Shown: one piece after another, positions 1 to 8,328 of the stretch
How the letters are laid out: the number at the start of each line of letters is the position of its first letter
How positions within the stretch are numbered: position 1 is the stretch's first letter
Assembly (NCBI RefSeq): GCF_039673065.1
Contig: NZ_JBDJKW010000009.1
Location: 124,001-188,000, forward strand
Direction of reading: 5' to 3'
Origin: Allobosea sp039673065
GTDB lineage: Bacteria > Pseudomonadota > Alphaproteobacteria > Rhizobiales > Beijerinckiaceae
Length of the DNA stretch: 64,000 nucleotides
The notes under the pieces: model-generated
Database searches by the model: none
What the model was told of the DNA's origin: nothing
The model's input: the letters and a program-made list of their open reading frames with translations, nothing else
Translations under genes and position numbers: made by a program

Positions 1-1
1 G

Positions 2-433
2 ACCACCAAGGGCCGCGTGGTCATCAAGCTGCGTCCCGACCTCGCCCCCGGCCATGTCGAGCGCATCAAGCTGCTCGCGCGCGAGGGCTTCTATGACGGC
101 ATCGTCTTCCATCGCGTCATCGACGGCTTCATGGCCCAGGTCGGCTGCCCGCACGGCACCGGCACCGGCGGCTCGAGCTATCCGGACCTGAAGGCCGAGT
201 TCAACGCCGAGCCGCATGTGCGCGGCGTCTGCTCGATGGCCCGCGCCCAGAACCCGAACTCGGCCAACAGCCAGTTCTTCATCGTGTTCGACGACGCCCG
301 CTTCCTCGACAAGCAGTACACCGTCTGGGGCGAGGTCGTGGAAGGCATGGACAATGTCGACCGCATCAAGCGCGGCGAGCCCGTGCGCGATCCCGACTCG
401 ATCGTCTCGATGAAGGTGATGGCCGACGCCTGA
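2..433 (+). CDS. Peptidyl-prolyl cis-trans isomerase, cyclophilin type (5' end cut by window)
   Basis: Catalyses proline cis-trans isomerisation during protein folding. The reading frame is open from base 2 and the true start lies before the window, probably some ten codons upstream by comparison with the family. Visible cyclophilin motifs are FHRVIDGFMAQVG (the catalytic Arg-Phe region), GTGGSSYPDLKAEF, and MARAQNPNSANSQFFI, which forms the substrate pocket. There is no signal peptide in the visible part, so a cytoplasmic PpiB-like enzyme is likely, but the missing N-terminus leaves this open. queA follows on the same strand after about 160 bp. Confidence 0.93.
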   Translation, partial: TTKGRVVIKLRPDLAPGHVERIKLLAREGFYDGIVFHRVIDGFMAQVGCPHGTGTGGSSYPDLKAEFNAEPHVRGVCSMARAQNPNSANSQFFIVFDDARFLDKQYTVWGEVVEGMDNVDRIKRGEPVRDPDSIVSMKVMADA

Positions 434-592
434 GCGTCGTCCGAACCGGCAGGGCCGGCCCGCGCGGCCAGCCCTGCAGCGTGACCTCGCGGGTCACGCG
501 CTCGATCCCGGGTCGGCGCCAGTCGTCCCGGGATATGTCGTTTCGGCGCGGCCGTAGGGCCACGCGCAGTGCCAGCGGAGCCTCGCGGCGCA

Positions 593-1678
593 ATGGATGT
601 CGGCCTCTTCGATTTCGCACTGCCCGAGGAGCGGATCGCGCTCAGGCCGGCCAGCCCGCGCGATGCGGCGCGCATGCTCGTGGTCACGCCCGGCACCGAG
701 CCGGAACTCGCCGATCGCGGCGTGCGCGACCTGGTCGGCCTGCTGCGGCCGGGCGACGCGCTGGTGCTCAACGACACCAAGGTGATCCCCTCCAGGCTCT
801 ACGGTCGGCGCCATCGCGGCGAGAGCGCGGCGCGCATCGAGATCATGCTGCACAAGCGCGAGGAGGCCGATCTCTGGCGCGCCTTCGCGCGGCCGGCCAA
901 GAAGATCGCGCTCGGCGAGGATGTGGTCTTCGATACGGACGGCGCCGGAAATGCCTGCGAGCTGATGCGCTTGCGCGCGATGGTGGAGGAAAAGGGCGAA
1001 GGGGGAGAGGTGCTGCTGCGCTTCTCGCTCGCCGGCGCCTATCTCGACGAGGCCATCGCCCGGCTCGGCGAATTGCCGCTGCCGCCCTATATCGCCGGCA
1101 AGCGCGCGACGGATTCGGCCGACGCCGCCGACTACCAGACGACCTATGCCCGCGAGGAAGGCGCCGTCGCCGCTCCGACCGCAGGGTTGCACTTCACCCC
1201 GGAGCTGTTCGCGGCGCTGGGGGCGCGCGGCGTCTCGCGGCATTTCGTGACGCTGCATGTCGGTGCCGGCACCTTCCTGCCGGTGAAGGCGGAGGATACC
1301 GACGATCACCGCATGCATGCCGAATGGGGCACCGTCTCGCCGGCGACGGCCGAGGCGCTCAACGCGGTCAAGGCGCAGGGCGGGCGCATCGTCTGCGTGG
1401 GCACCACCTCGCTCAGGCTGCTCGAAAGCGCGGCGGGCGAGGACGGCGTGCTGCGGCCCTTCTCGGGCGATACGGCGATCTTCATCACGCCGGGCTACCG
1501 CTTCCGGGCGGTCGACCTGCTGATGACGAACTTCCACCTGCCGCGCTCGACGCTGTTCATGCTGGTCTCGGCCTTCTCCGGCCTGGAGACGATGCAGCGC
1601 GCCTATGCCCACGCGATCGCCGACGGCTACCGCTTCTACTCCTATGGCGACGCGTCGCTGCTGGCGCGGGCGGGCTGA
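593..1678 (+). CDS. queA: S-adenosylmethionine:tRNA ribosyltransferase-isomerase QueA
   Basis: Penultimate step of queuosine synthesis: transfers and isomerises the ribosyl part of SAM onto 7-aminomethyl-7-deazaguanine in tRNA to give epoxyqueuosine. The 361-residue length is normal. Family motifs are LFDFALPEERIALRPA at the N-terminus, VLNDTKVIPSRLYG, AAPTAGLHFTPELF, HVGAGTFLPV and NFHLPRSTLFMLV. An in-frame GTG at 569 would add eight residues; I chose the ATG at 593 because MDVGLFDF matches the family start and GGAG lies about 12 bp upstream. It is convergent with bcp. Confidence 0.95.
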   Translation: MDVGLFDFALPEERIALRPASPRDAARMLVVTPGTEPELADRGVRDLVGLLRPGDALVLNDTKVIPSRLYGRRHRGESAARIEIMLHKREEADLWRAFARPAKKIALGEDVVFDTDGAGNACELMRLRAMVEEKGEGGEVLLRFSLAGAYLDEAIARLGELPLPPYIAGKRATDSADAADYQTTYAREEGAVAAPTAGLHFTPELFAALGARGVSRHFVTLHVGAGTFLPVKAEDTDDHRMHAEWGTVSPATAEALNAVKAQGGRIVCVGTTSLRLLESAAGEDGVLRPFSGDTAIFITPGYRFRAVDLLMTNFHLPRSTLFMLVSAFSGLETMQRAYAHAIADGYRFYSYGDASLLARAG

Positions 1679-1700
1679 CCGGCACGGAGCAGGGTGCCGG
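1679..1700. terminator. Terminator-like hairpin between convergent queA and bcp
   Basis: Inverted repeat CCGGCAC / GTGCCGG (7-bp arms, 8-nt loop) beginning at the queA stop codon, in the 54-bp gap between two convergent genes. There is no U-tract, so termination is inferred from position. Confidence 0.35.
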
Positions 1701-1732
1701 CCAACACTGCGTGCCGGCCGGCGTGGGGCGCC

Positions 1733-2197
1733 CTATAGCGCCTCGGCGGCGAGCAGAACCTCTTCGGCGTGGCCCTTGACCTTCACCTTGCGCCAGATGC
1801 GGGCGATCTTGCCGTCGCGATCGATCAGGAAGGTGCTGCGGTCCACGCCCATATAGCTGCGGCCGTACATGCTCTTCTCGACCCAGCTGCCATAGGCCTC
1901 CAGCACCGTGTGTTCCTCGTCCGCGACGAGGTCGATGTCGAGCGCGTACTTCGCCTTGAAGCGATCGTGCCGCGCGACCGAATCCGGCGAGATGCCGACG
2001 ATCACCGTGTCGGCGGCGGCGAAGGCCTTGCGCAGGCGCGTGAAGTCCAGCGCCTCGTTGGTGCAGCCCGAGGTGTCGTCCTTCGGATAGGCATAGAGGA
2101 CGACTTTCCGCCCTTTCAGCGCGGAAAGGGTCAGGGTGCCGCCGCCCGCGAGCGGGAGCGTGAAATCCGGGGCCGCGCTGCCTTCGTTCAGGACCAT
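1733..2197 (-). CDS. bcp: Thioredoxin-dependent thiol peroxidase (bacterioferritin comigratory protein family)
   Basis: A peroxiredoxin of 154 residues that reduces hydrogen peroxide and organic hydroperoxides. The peroxidatic Cys45 sits in DDTSGCTNEALDF. The position of the resolving cysteine in E. coli Bcp (residue 50) is a leucine here and I see no other cysteine, so this is a 1-Cys type that must be recycled by an external thiol. The ATG at 2197 gives the family start MVLNEGSAAPDFTLP and has an AAGGAAGG-like Shine-Dalgarno. The frame stays open far upstream to 4222, but that is an antisense shadow of the neighbouring gene. Confidence 0.94.
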   Translation of the reverse strand: MVLNEGSAAPDFTLPLAGGGTLTLSALKGRKVVLYAYPKDDTSGCTNEALDFTRLRKAFAAADTVIVGISPDSVARHDRFKAKYALDIDLVADEEHTVLEAYGSWVEKSMYGRSYMGVDRSTFLIDRDGKIARIWRKVKVKGHAEEVLLAAEAL

Positions 2198-2401
2198 GTC
2201 CGCCTTCCTTTGGTCGAGATCGCCCCCCAAGGGCTGGCTATCACATAGGGGCCTGCCGCGCCTCGCGCCAGAGAGCATGGAACGCGGCGTCGCCGAATCG
2301 GTTACGATCGTGGCCGGTTCGGGCGTTCCTCGCGGAACGGTTGAGTCTGCGGCCCGCGACGGCCGGTTCGTCCGCAACCCACGAAGAGAGCGATCGCATC
2401 G

Positions 2402-5400
2402 TTGAGCGAAGACGGCAGGCATAGCCCGGCACTTCCGCAGGCCGGCGAACCGGCCAGCGAGGCCTCGATCGTCGTGAAGCGGGCCTGGAAGGGCATCGTC
2501 ACGATCGCCGTCGCCGTCACCGTCGCCATCGTCACCCTGGTCTTCGCCGGTGCGGTGCTGCTGGTGAACGGCTTCATTCCGCTCTCGGGCCTCGAAGGCC
2601 GCATTTCCTCGACGATCGAGGAGCGGCTCGGCCCGAACTGGCAGGTCTCGGTCGGCCAGGCCCAGCTCGAGCGCAAGGGCGGCCATGCCCGGCTCAGCGC
2701 CCGCCATCTCCTGTTCCGCCATACTGGTGGCGCCTCCTTCCAGGCGCCCGAGGCCTTCCTCGGCTATGATCCGATCTCGCTGCTGCGCGGCGACATCCGG
2801 CTGGTCTCGCTCGATCTGCGCGGCGTCGACATCAAGCTCGGCGTGAGACAGGACGGCGCGCTCGTGCTCGAGCAGAACGCCGAGCCTGCTGCCCCGGCGA
2901 GCACGCCCGTCGTCGGCGACCCCGCCGACTGGGACGCCTTCGCCGGCGTGATGAATGCGATCGGCATCCTTGCGGCGAGCGACGGCCTGCTTGGCTCGCT
3001 GGAGCGCGCCGGCATCGCCGGGGCGCGGGTCGCGCTGGTCGATCCGCGCGGCAACCAGCGCTCCGGCCTGGAGGATGTCGACATCTCCCTGGAGCGTGCC
3101 GGCAACGGCGTGGCACGGCTGAACCTGCGCGGCCGCCATGGCAGCCGCTGGAAGGATCTCGGCATCGACGTCAGCAGCGCGCCGGACGGCTCGCGCAGCG
3201 CCGTGGTCGATATCCGCCGCTTCGAGCCGTCGGAAGCCGTGGCGCTCGCCTTCGGCAACACCCGCGTGACGCTGGACGGGCTGGCGCTCGGCGGCAGGAT
3301 CTCGCTGACGCAGACCCCCCAGGGCCAGCGCCGCATCGGCATGAGCGTGACGGTGGCGCCGGGCACGATCGACATTCCCAATTCGGAGATGAAGCCCTTC
3401 GCCGTCGACGGGGCGAAGCTGGACCTCGCCAGCGATGACGGCATGGCCTCCGTGCGCATCCTCGCGATGGAGCTGTCCGCCGGGGCGACGAAGCTGAGCA
3501 CGAAGGGCGAGGCCCGCAACGAGAACGGCATCTGGCGTGTCGCGCTGGACGGCGCCGGACAGCTCGCCGGCGTGGATGAGCACGACAAGCCGGTCACCAT
3601 CGACAGGCTGGACGGGCGCTTCGAGGTCGAGCCGGCGCTCGGCGAGCTGCGCATCACCCATCTGGCGCTGACCGGGCCGGGCCTCAACGTCGTCGGCACC
3701 GGCGAGGGCAGGCGGGTCGACGGCAAGGGCTCGCACGCCCTGCGCCTGCGCGCAGTCGACACCGACATGCGCACCGCGCTGGCGGTGTGGCCTGCCGTGA
3801 CCTCGCCGGACCTGCACGCCGCGCTCACCGAAATGCTGAAGGGCGGCCACATCGAGGAGATCGATGTCGCGCTGACGATGACGCACGAAGCGTCGGAGCG
3901 GCTCGACCGCGGGCTGGGCATGGACGATGATGCCGTCGCGGTCCGTTTGAAGAGCTCGGGCGTCAGCTTCCAGCCCGATCCCGGCCTGCCGCTGCTGGTG
4001 GAGGCGCGCGTCGAGGGCAACGCGACAGGGCGCACCGCCCAACTCGTCATCCCGCAGGCGCGGGCCCAGCTCGGCGAGGGGCGCTTCCTCACGCTCTCCG
4101 AGGGCAGCTTCTCCGTGGCCGACACCTGGGCCAAGCGCCCGGACGCCAAGGTCGGATTCCGCGGCACCGGCACCGCCGATGCGCTGATGGCGCTCTTCGC
4201 CTTCCCGGCCCTGCGCGATCATGCGCCGCTGAAGGCCGATGCCGCGGCGCTGCGCGGCACGGTGGATCTGACCAGCCGGATCGCCCTGCCGCTGGTCAAC
4301 GATGTCAGCTTCGAGGATGTGCAGATCGAGAGCACGGGCCAGTTGACCAATATTGCCTCCGACACGCTGCTCGGCACCGAGAAGCTCGAGGGCGGCAATC
4401 TCGCCATGACCTATGATCGCGGCCAGCTCACCATCCGCGGCGAGGGGCGCGTCGGCGGCGAGCGCGGCGCGATCGAACTGCGCCAGGACGCCAAGGGGCG
4501 CGGCGAAGCCGGCCTGACGATGACGCTCGACAACGCCGCGCGCCAGCGCCGCGGCATCGGCCCGGAAGCCGGCATCAGCGGCCCGGTGCAGGTCAAGGTG
4601 CTGCAGCCGCTCGGCCGCACGCCGGAGGCGCCGCCCCGCATCGAGCTCGACCTGACCCGCGCCGCGATCGCCGGCGCCATCCCCGGCTTCACCAAGCCGG
4701 CCGGGCGCCCCGGCCGCGCGAGCTTCACCTATGTCGCCGACAAGGACGGTCCCGATATCGAGGACCTGACCATCGACGCCGCGCCGGTGCTGGTGAAGGG
4801 GCGGGTCTCGCTCGACAAGCAGAACGCCTTCGAAAGCGCTTCGCTGACGCAGCTGCGCCTGTCGCCGGGCGACAATCTCAGCAAGGTCGACATCCAGCGC
4901 GACGGCTCGGCGACGAAGATCACCGTGCGCGGCGCGGTGCTCGACGCCAGGCCCTTCATCCGCGACCTGGTCTCGGCCCCGACGCCGGCGCGGGCCGCGG
5001 CGCGTGGCCGCGCCCGTGCGCCCGAGCCTGCCGGCCCGGATATCGAGATCGATCTCGACGTGCCGATCCTGACCGGCTTCAACAACGAGGCGATCGGCAA
5101 CGCCCAGCTCAAGCTTTCGCGCCGCGGCGGGACGATCCGCTCGGTCGCCTTCGGCGGGCGCATCGGCAAGGCCGATATCAGCCTCAGGCAGGTCAAGCAG
5201 GCCGGCGCCGCGACGATCCTGCTGCTACAATCGGAGAATGGCGGCGCGACCCTGCGCTTCCTGGATCTCTACCGCCGGGCCTATGGCGGCGACCTCGTGC
5301 TGCAGCTCGGCGATGGCGCCAGCCAGGACGGCGACCTGATGATGCGCAATTTCGTGGTGCGCGACGAGCCGGCGCTGCGCCGCGTCACGGCCTCGCAGAG

Positions 5401-5908
5401 CCGCGCCCAGGCCTTCGACCGCACCGACCCGGCGCAGCCGCAGGCGCGCGTCGATGTCAGCGAGGTGCCATTCACCAAGATGCGCGCCGAATTCACCCGC
5501 AGCGACAGCCGCATCGACATCCGCGACGCGGTGCTCTGGGGCCAGCAGGTCGGCTTCACCATCAAGGGCAGCGTCGATTACGGCCGCGACCGCGTCGATA
5601 TCGGCGGCACCTTCGTGCCGGGCTACGCCTTCAACAATGCCTTCGCGCAGGTGCCGATCGTCGGCATGATCCTGGGCGGCGGCGGACAGCATGGCGGGCT
5701 CTTCGCCGTCAATTTCCGCATATCGGGCGCGGCTAGCGCGCCGACCATGACGATCAACCCGCTCTCGGCGATCGCGCCCGGCATCCTGCGGCGCTTCGTC
5801 GATCCCCTCGGCGGCGCGCCGCTCGGGCAGAACGCGCCCGCCGCGACCGTGCCCGCCCCGCAGCAGGCGCCTGCGCCGATGCCACCGCCGCGCCCCGCGC
5901 GGCCCTGA
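2402..5908 (+). CDS. Large AsmA-like / DUF3971 (YhdP-type) envelope protein
   Basis: A protein of 1168 residues. One N-terminal membrane anchor lies at about residues 33-57 (ending FAGAVLLVNGF), followed by a very long beta-rich periplasmic region. The C-terminal part (NFVVRDEPALRRV, then IDIRDAVLWGQQVGFTIKG and DIGGTFVPGYAFNNAF) is the AsmA_2 / DUF3971 end, and a Pro/Ala-rich tail follows. YhdP/AsmA proteins are bridge-like lipid-transfer or outer-membrane homeostasis factors; a specific role here is inference. The start is TTG at 2402, weakly supported by GAAGAGAG upstream; a GTG at 2474 is an alternative, though it would shorten the region before the anchor. It is divergent from bcp and convergent with tyrS. 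Confidence 0.85.
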   Translation: MSEDGRHSPALPQAGEPASEASIVVKRAWKGIVTIAVAVTVAIVTLVFAGAVLLVNGFIPLSGLEGRISSTIEERLGPNWQVSVGQAQLERKGGHARLSARHLLFRHTGGASFQAPEAFLGYDPISLLRGDIRLVSLDLRGVDIKLGVRQDGALVLEQNAEPAAPASTPVVGDPADWDAFAGVMNAIGILAASDGLLGSLERAGIAGARVALVDPRGNQRSGLEDVDISLERAGNGVARLNLRGRHGSRWKDLGIDVSSAPDGSRSAVVDIRRFEPSEAVALAFGNTRVTLDGLALGGRISLTQTPQGQRRIGMSVTVAPGTIDIPNSEMKPFAVDGAKLDLASDDGMASVRILAMELSAGATKLSTKGEARNENGIWRVALDGAGQLAGVDEHDKPVTIDRLDGRFEVEPALGELRITHLALTGPGLNVVGTGEGRRVDGKGSHALRLRAVDTDMRTALAVWPAVTSPDLHAALTEMLKGGHIEEIDVALTMTHEASERLDRGLGMDDDAVAVRLKSSGVSFQPDPGLPLLVEARVEGNATGRTAQLVIPQARAQLGEGRFLTLSEGSFSVADTWAKRPDAKVGFRGTGTADALMALFAFPALRDHAPLKADAAALRGTVDLTSRIALPLVNDVSFEDVQIESTGQLTNIASDTLLGTEKLEGGNLAMTYDRGQLTIRGEGRVGGERGAIELRQDAKGRGEAGLTMTLDNAARQRRGIGPEAGISGPVQVKVLQPLGRTPEAPPRIELDLTRAAIAGAIPGFTKPAGRPGRASFTYVADKDGPDIEDLTIDAAPVLVKGRVSLDKQNAFESASLTQLRLSPGDNLSKVDIQRDGSATKITVRGAVLDARPFIRDLVSAPTPARAAARGRARAPEPAGPDIEIDLDVPILTGFNNEAIGNAQLKLSRRGGTIRSVAFGGRIGKADISLRQVKQAGAATILLLQSENGGATLRFLDLYRRAYGGDLVLQLGDGASQDGDLMMRNFVVRDEPALRRVTASQSRAQAFDRTDPAQPQARVDVSEVPFTKMRAEFTRSDSRIDIRDAVLWGQQVGFTIKGSVDYGRDRVDIGGTFVPGYAFNNAFAQVPIVGMILGGGGQHGGLFAVNFRISGAASAPTMTINPLSAIAPGILRRFVDPLGGAPLGQNAPAATVPAPQQAPAPMPPPRPARP

Positions 5909-5946
5909 GGCCGGCGGCACTGGTCCGTTTCAGTCCATGAGCAGGG

Positions 5947-5966
5947 CCGGCGCCCGAGGGCGCCGG
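5947..5966. terminator. GC-rich hairpin between the AsmA-like gene and tyrS
   Basis: Perfect inverted repeat CCGGCGCCC-GA-GGGCGCCGG (9-bp arms) in the 68-bp gap between two convergent genes. There is no U-run, so a bidirectional terminator is inferred from position and stem strength. Confidence 0.5.
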
Positions 5967-5976
5967 AGGGCAGGCC

Positions 5977-7218
5977 TCAGACGGGCCGCAGCAGCACGTG
6001 CTTCTTCTTGCCGAAGGAGAGCTTCACCGCGCCGTCGACGAGATTGGCCGTCGTCAGCGTCGCGCGTTCGTCGCCGACCTGAACGTCGTTGACGCGCAGG
6101 CCGCCCGCCTTGACCTGTCGGCGGGCCTCGCCGGTCGACGGCACGAGGCCGGCGCTGACGAAGGCGCTGAGCACGCCGAGGCCGGCATCGAGTTCGGCAG
6201 CCGGCACGTCGATGCTCGGCAGGTCCTGCGCGGTGGCACCTTCCTCGAAGGTCTTGCGCGCGGTCTCGGCAGCGGCGTCCGCGGCCTCGCGGCCGTGCAG
6301 CAGCGCCGTGACCTCGGTGGCGAGCACCTTCTTGGCCTCGTTGATCTCGGCGCCGCCCAGCGCCGCGAGCCGCGCGATCTCGCCCATCGGCAGCTTGGTG
6401 AACAGCTTGAGGAAGCGGCCGACATCGGCGTCCTCGGTATTGCGCCAGTACTGCCAGAACTCGAACACCGGCAGCAGCTCGGCATCGAGCCAGACGGCGC
6501 CCGACGCGGTCTTGCCCATCTTGGCGCCGGAGGCGGTGGTGAGCAGCGGCGAGGTCAGGGCGTAGAGCTGGACGTCGGCCATGCGATGGCCGAGGTCGAT
6601 GCCGTTGACGATGTTGCCCCACTGGTCGGAGCCGCCCATCTGCAGGATGCAGCCGGTACGCCGGTTCAGCTCGACGAAGTCGTAGGCCTGCAGGATCATG
6701 TAGTTGAACTCGAGGAAGGACAGCGACTGCTCGCGGTCGAGCCTGAGCTTCACGCTGTCGAAGGACAGCATGCGGTTGACCGAGAAGTGCCGGCCGACAT
6801 CGCGCAGGAATTCGAGATAGTTCAGCCCTAGCAGCCAGTCGGCATTGTTGACCATGCTGGCCGCGCCGTCGAAGTCGAGATAGCGCGAGAACACCTTGCG
6901 GATGCCCGCCAGGTTCTCCGCGATATCCTCGACGCCGAGCAGCTTGCGCGCCTCGTCCTTGAAGGAGGGGTCGCCCACCATGGTGGTGCCGCCGCCCATC
7001 AGCGCGATTGGCTTGTGGCCGGTCTCCTGCATCCAGTGCAGCATCATGATCTGCATCAGATGGCCGACATGGAGCGAGCTCGCCGTGGCGTCGTAGCCGA
7101 TATAGGCAGCGATCGGCCCCTTGGCGGCCCGGGCGTCCAGCCCCTCCGGATCGGAGATCTGGTGGATGAAGCCGCGCTCGTCGAGGGTGCGCAGGAAGTC
7201 GGACTTGAAGGCGGTCAT
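5977..7218 (-). CDS. tyrS: Tyrosyl-tRNA synthetase
   Basis: Charges tRNA-Tyr with tyrosine. It has 413 residues, normal for a bacterial TyrRS. The class I signatures are present: SLHVGHLMQ (HIGH motif) and KMGKTASGAVWLD (KMSKS equivalent). YIGYDATASS and QMGGSDQWGN mark the tyrosine-binding site. The C-terminal S4-like RNA-binding domain starts near residue 345 (STGEARRQVKAGGLRVND). The ATG at 7218 gives the expected N-terminus MTAFKSDFLRTL. Confidence 0.97.
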   Translation of the reverse strand: MTAFKSDFLRTLDERGFIHQISDPEGLDARAAKGPIAAYIGYDATASSLHVGHLMQIMMLHWMQETGHKPIALMGGGTTMVGDPSFKDEARKLLGVEDIAENLAGIRKVFSRYLDFDGAASMVNNADWLLGLNYLEFLRDVGRHFSVNRMLSFDSVKLRLDREQSLSFLEFNYMILQAYDFVELNRRTGCILQMGGSDQWGNIVNGIDLGHRMADVQLYALTSPLLTTASGAKMGKTASGAVWLDAELLPVFEFWQYWRNTEDADVGRFLKLFTKLPMGEIARLAALGGAEINEAKKVLATEVTALLHGREAADAAAETARKTFEEGATAQDLPSIDVPAAELDAGLGVLSAFVSAGLVPSTGEARRQVKAGGLRVNDVQVGDERATLTTANLVDGAVKLSFGKKKHVLLRPV

Positions 7219-7239
7219 GACGGGGCTCGATGGTTTGGC

Positions 7240-7266
7240 GGTGTTCGCGTCACGGTGTTCGCGTCA
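7240..7266. repeat. 13-bp tandem duplication upstream of tyrS
   Basis: GGTGTTCGCGTCA occurs at 7240-7252 and again at 7254-7266, a 14-bp period. The second copy runs directly into the palindromic element at 7261-7295. It lies 22-48 bp upstream of the tyrS start codon. Confidence 0.7.
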
Positions 7267-7295
7267 TGGCCGGGCTTGGCCCGACCATCCACGTC
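7261..7295. repeat. Dispersed palindromic repeat, family 2 (copy a)
   Basis: GCGTCATGGCCGGGCTTGG followed by CCCGACCATCCACG forms a near-perfect hairpin, ATGGcCGGGC against GCCCGaCCAT. Related copies are at 11125-11156 and, in the opposite orientation, at 26806-26835. All three are intergenic. This is the type of short palindromic element that is dispersed in Hyphomicrobiales genomes. Confidence 0.6.
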
Positions 7296-7365
7296 TCGGC
7301 TGGTCGCAAGGTCGTCTGCCTGACGCACCGGCCCGCCACGGCAGCGAACCGGCGCGCGCTGGTGC

Positions 7366-8037
7366 TCAGGCCTGTTCCTGCTCGGTCTTGAGGATCTCGG
7401 GTCCGACCTTCTCGTCGAGATAGGTGCCGACCTGCTCCATCAGCTGCTCGACGCGGCCGTCGAAGAAGTGGTTGGCGCCCTCGACCACAGCGTGCTCGAT
7501 CTGGATGCCCTTCTGGGTCTTCACCTTCTCGATGACGGCCATGACCTCCTTGACCGGCGCGACGCGGTCTTCCGAGCCGTGCACGAACAGGCCCGAGGAA
7601 GGGCAGGGCGCCAGGAAGGAGAAATCGTAGCGGTTGGCCATCGCGGCGATCGACAGGAATCCCTCGATCTCCGGGCGGCGCATCAGCAGCTGCATGCCGA
7701 TCCAGGCTCCGAAGGAGACGCCGGAGATCCAGCAGCTCTTGGCTTCGGGATTGAGCGCCTGCATCCAGTCGAGCGCGGCGGCCGCGTCCGAGAGCTCGCC
7801 GGCGCCATGGTCGAACTGGCCCTGGCTGCGGCCGACGCCGCGGAAGTTGAAGCGCAGCGCCGAGAAGCCGCGATTCACGAAGGTGTAGAACAGGTTGTAG
7901 ACGATCTGGTTGTTCATCGTCCCGCCGAACTGCGGGTGCGGGTGCAGGATGATCGCCAGCGGCGCGCCCCGCTTCTTGGCGGGCTGGTAGCGGCCTTCGA
8001 TACGGCCGGCCGGTCCATTGAAGATCACCTCGGGCAT
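7366..8037 (-). CDS. Alpha/beta hydrolase family protein
   Basis: A 223-residue cytoplasmic hydrolase of the dienelactone-hydrolase-like alpha/beta superfamily. Features visible are HPHPQFGGTMNN (oxyanion region), FRGVGRSQGQFDHG, the nucleophile elbow GVSFGAWIG (Ser in GxSxG), the acidic residue in VHGSEDRVAP, and the catalytic His in EGANHFFDGR. This is the conserved alphaproteobacterial protein often listed simply as alpha/beta hydrolase. The substrate is unknown and the neighbours (tyrS, suf) give no clue. ATG start at 8037. Confidence 0.85.
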   Translation of the reverse strand: MPEVIFNGPAGRIEGRYQPAKKRGAPLAIILHPHPQFGGTMNNQIVYNLFYTFVNRGFSALRFNFRGVGRSQGQFDHGAGELSDAAAALDWMQALNPEAKSCWISGVSFGAWIGMQLLMRRPEIEGFLSIAAMANRYDFSFLAPCPSSGLFVHGSEDRVAPVKEVMAVIEKVKTQKGIQIEHAVVEGANHFFDGRVEQLMEQVGTYLDEKVGPEILKTEQEQA

Positions 8038-8119
8038 CTGCTCTCGCCTCTTGCTCGGCCTCGCCGCCGAAAAACCGGTTGGAGCCGTGCCGGACCGAGG
8101 TCCGCAGGCCCGCCCGCCC

Positions 8120-8149
8120 TTGACGGCTACGCCGCTCGCACCCTAAATC
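8120..8149 (+). promoter_or_regulatory. Predicted sigma-70 promoter of the suf operon
   Basis: TTGACG (8120-8125), an 18-bp spacer, then TAAATC (8144-8149). It lies about 180 bp before the first gene of the operon, with no other gene on that strand between. Transcription would start near 8156, inside the dyad at 8156-8170. Confidence 0.6.
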
Positions 8150-8155
8150 AGGCGC

Positions 8156-8170
8156 TTAGAATGGTTCTAA
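8156..8170. promoter_or_regulatory. Irr-box (iron control element)-like operator
   Basis: A perfect inverted repeat TTAGAA-TGG-TTCTAA. It strongly resembles the ICE motif bound by the haem-sensing Fur-family regulator Irr of Hyphomicrobiales, and it sits where transcription should begin from the promoter at 8120-8149. A bound repressor there would block the suf operon. Irr itself is not in the window. Confidence 0.65.
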
Positions 8171-8328
8171 TGGCCGTGAACAAGACCGGAACGGAAGGGC
8201 GTCTCGCCGCTTGCCGCTCCGGGCATCGCGGCACGGACGCGCGGCTATAGCACGGCGGCGGGGTGCGATTTCAAGCATTTCGTGCCGGAGGCCAAAGGCG
8301 GCGCAGGGAAACGGGAGCGGAAAGACCG

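Noticed and set aside
2198..4222. Long minus-strand frame continuing upstream of bcp
   Set aside because: It is the antisense shadow of the AsmA-like gene; the bcp family start and Shine-Dalgarno are at 2197, and the extra sequence has a composition typical of GC-rich antisense frames.
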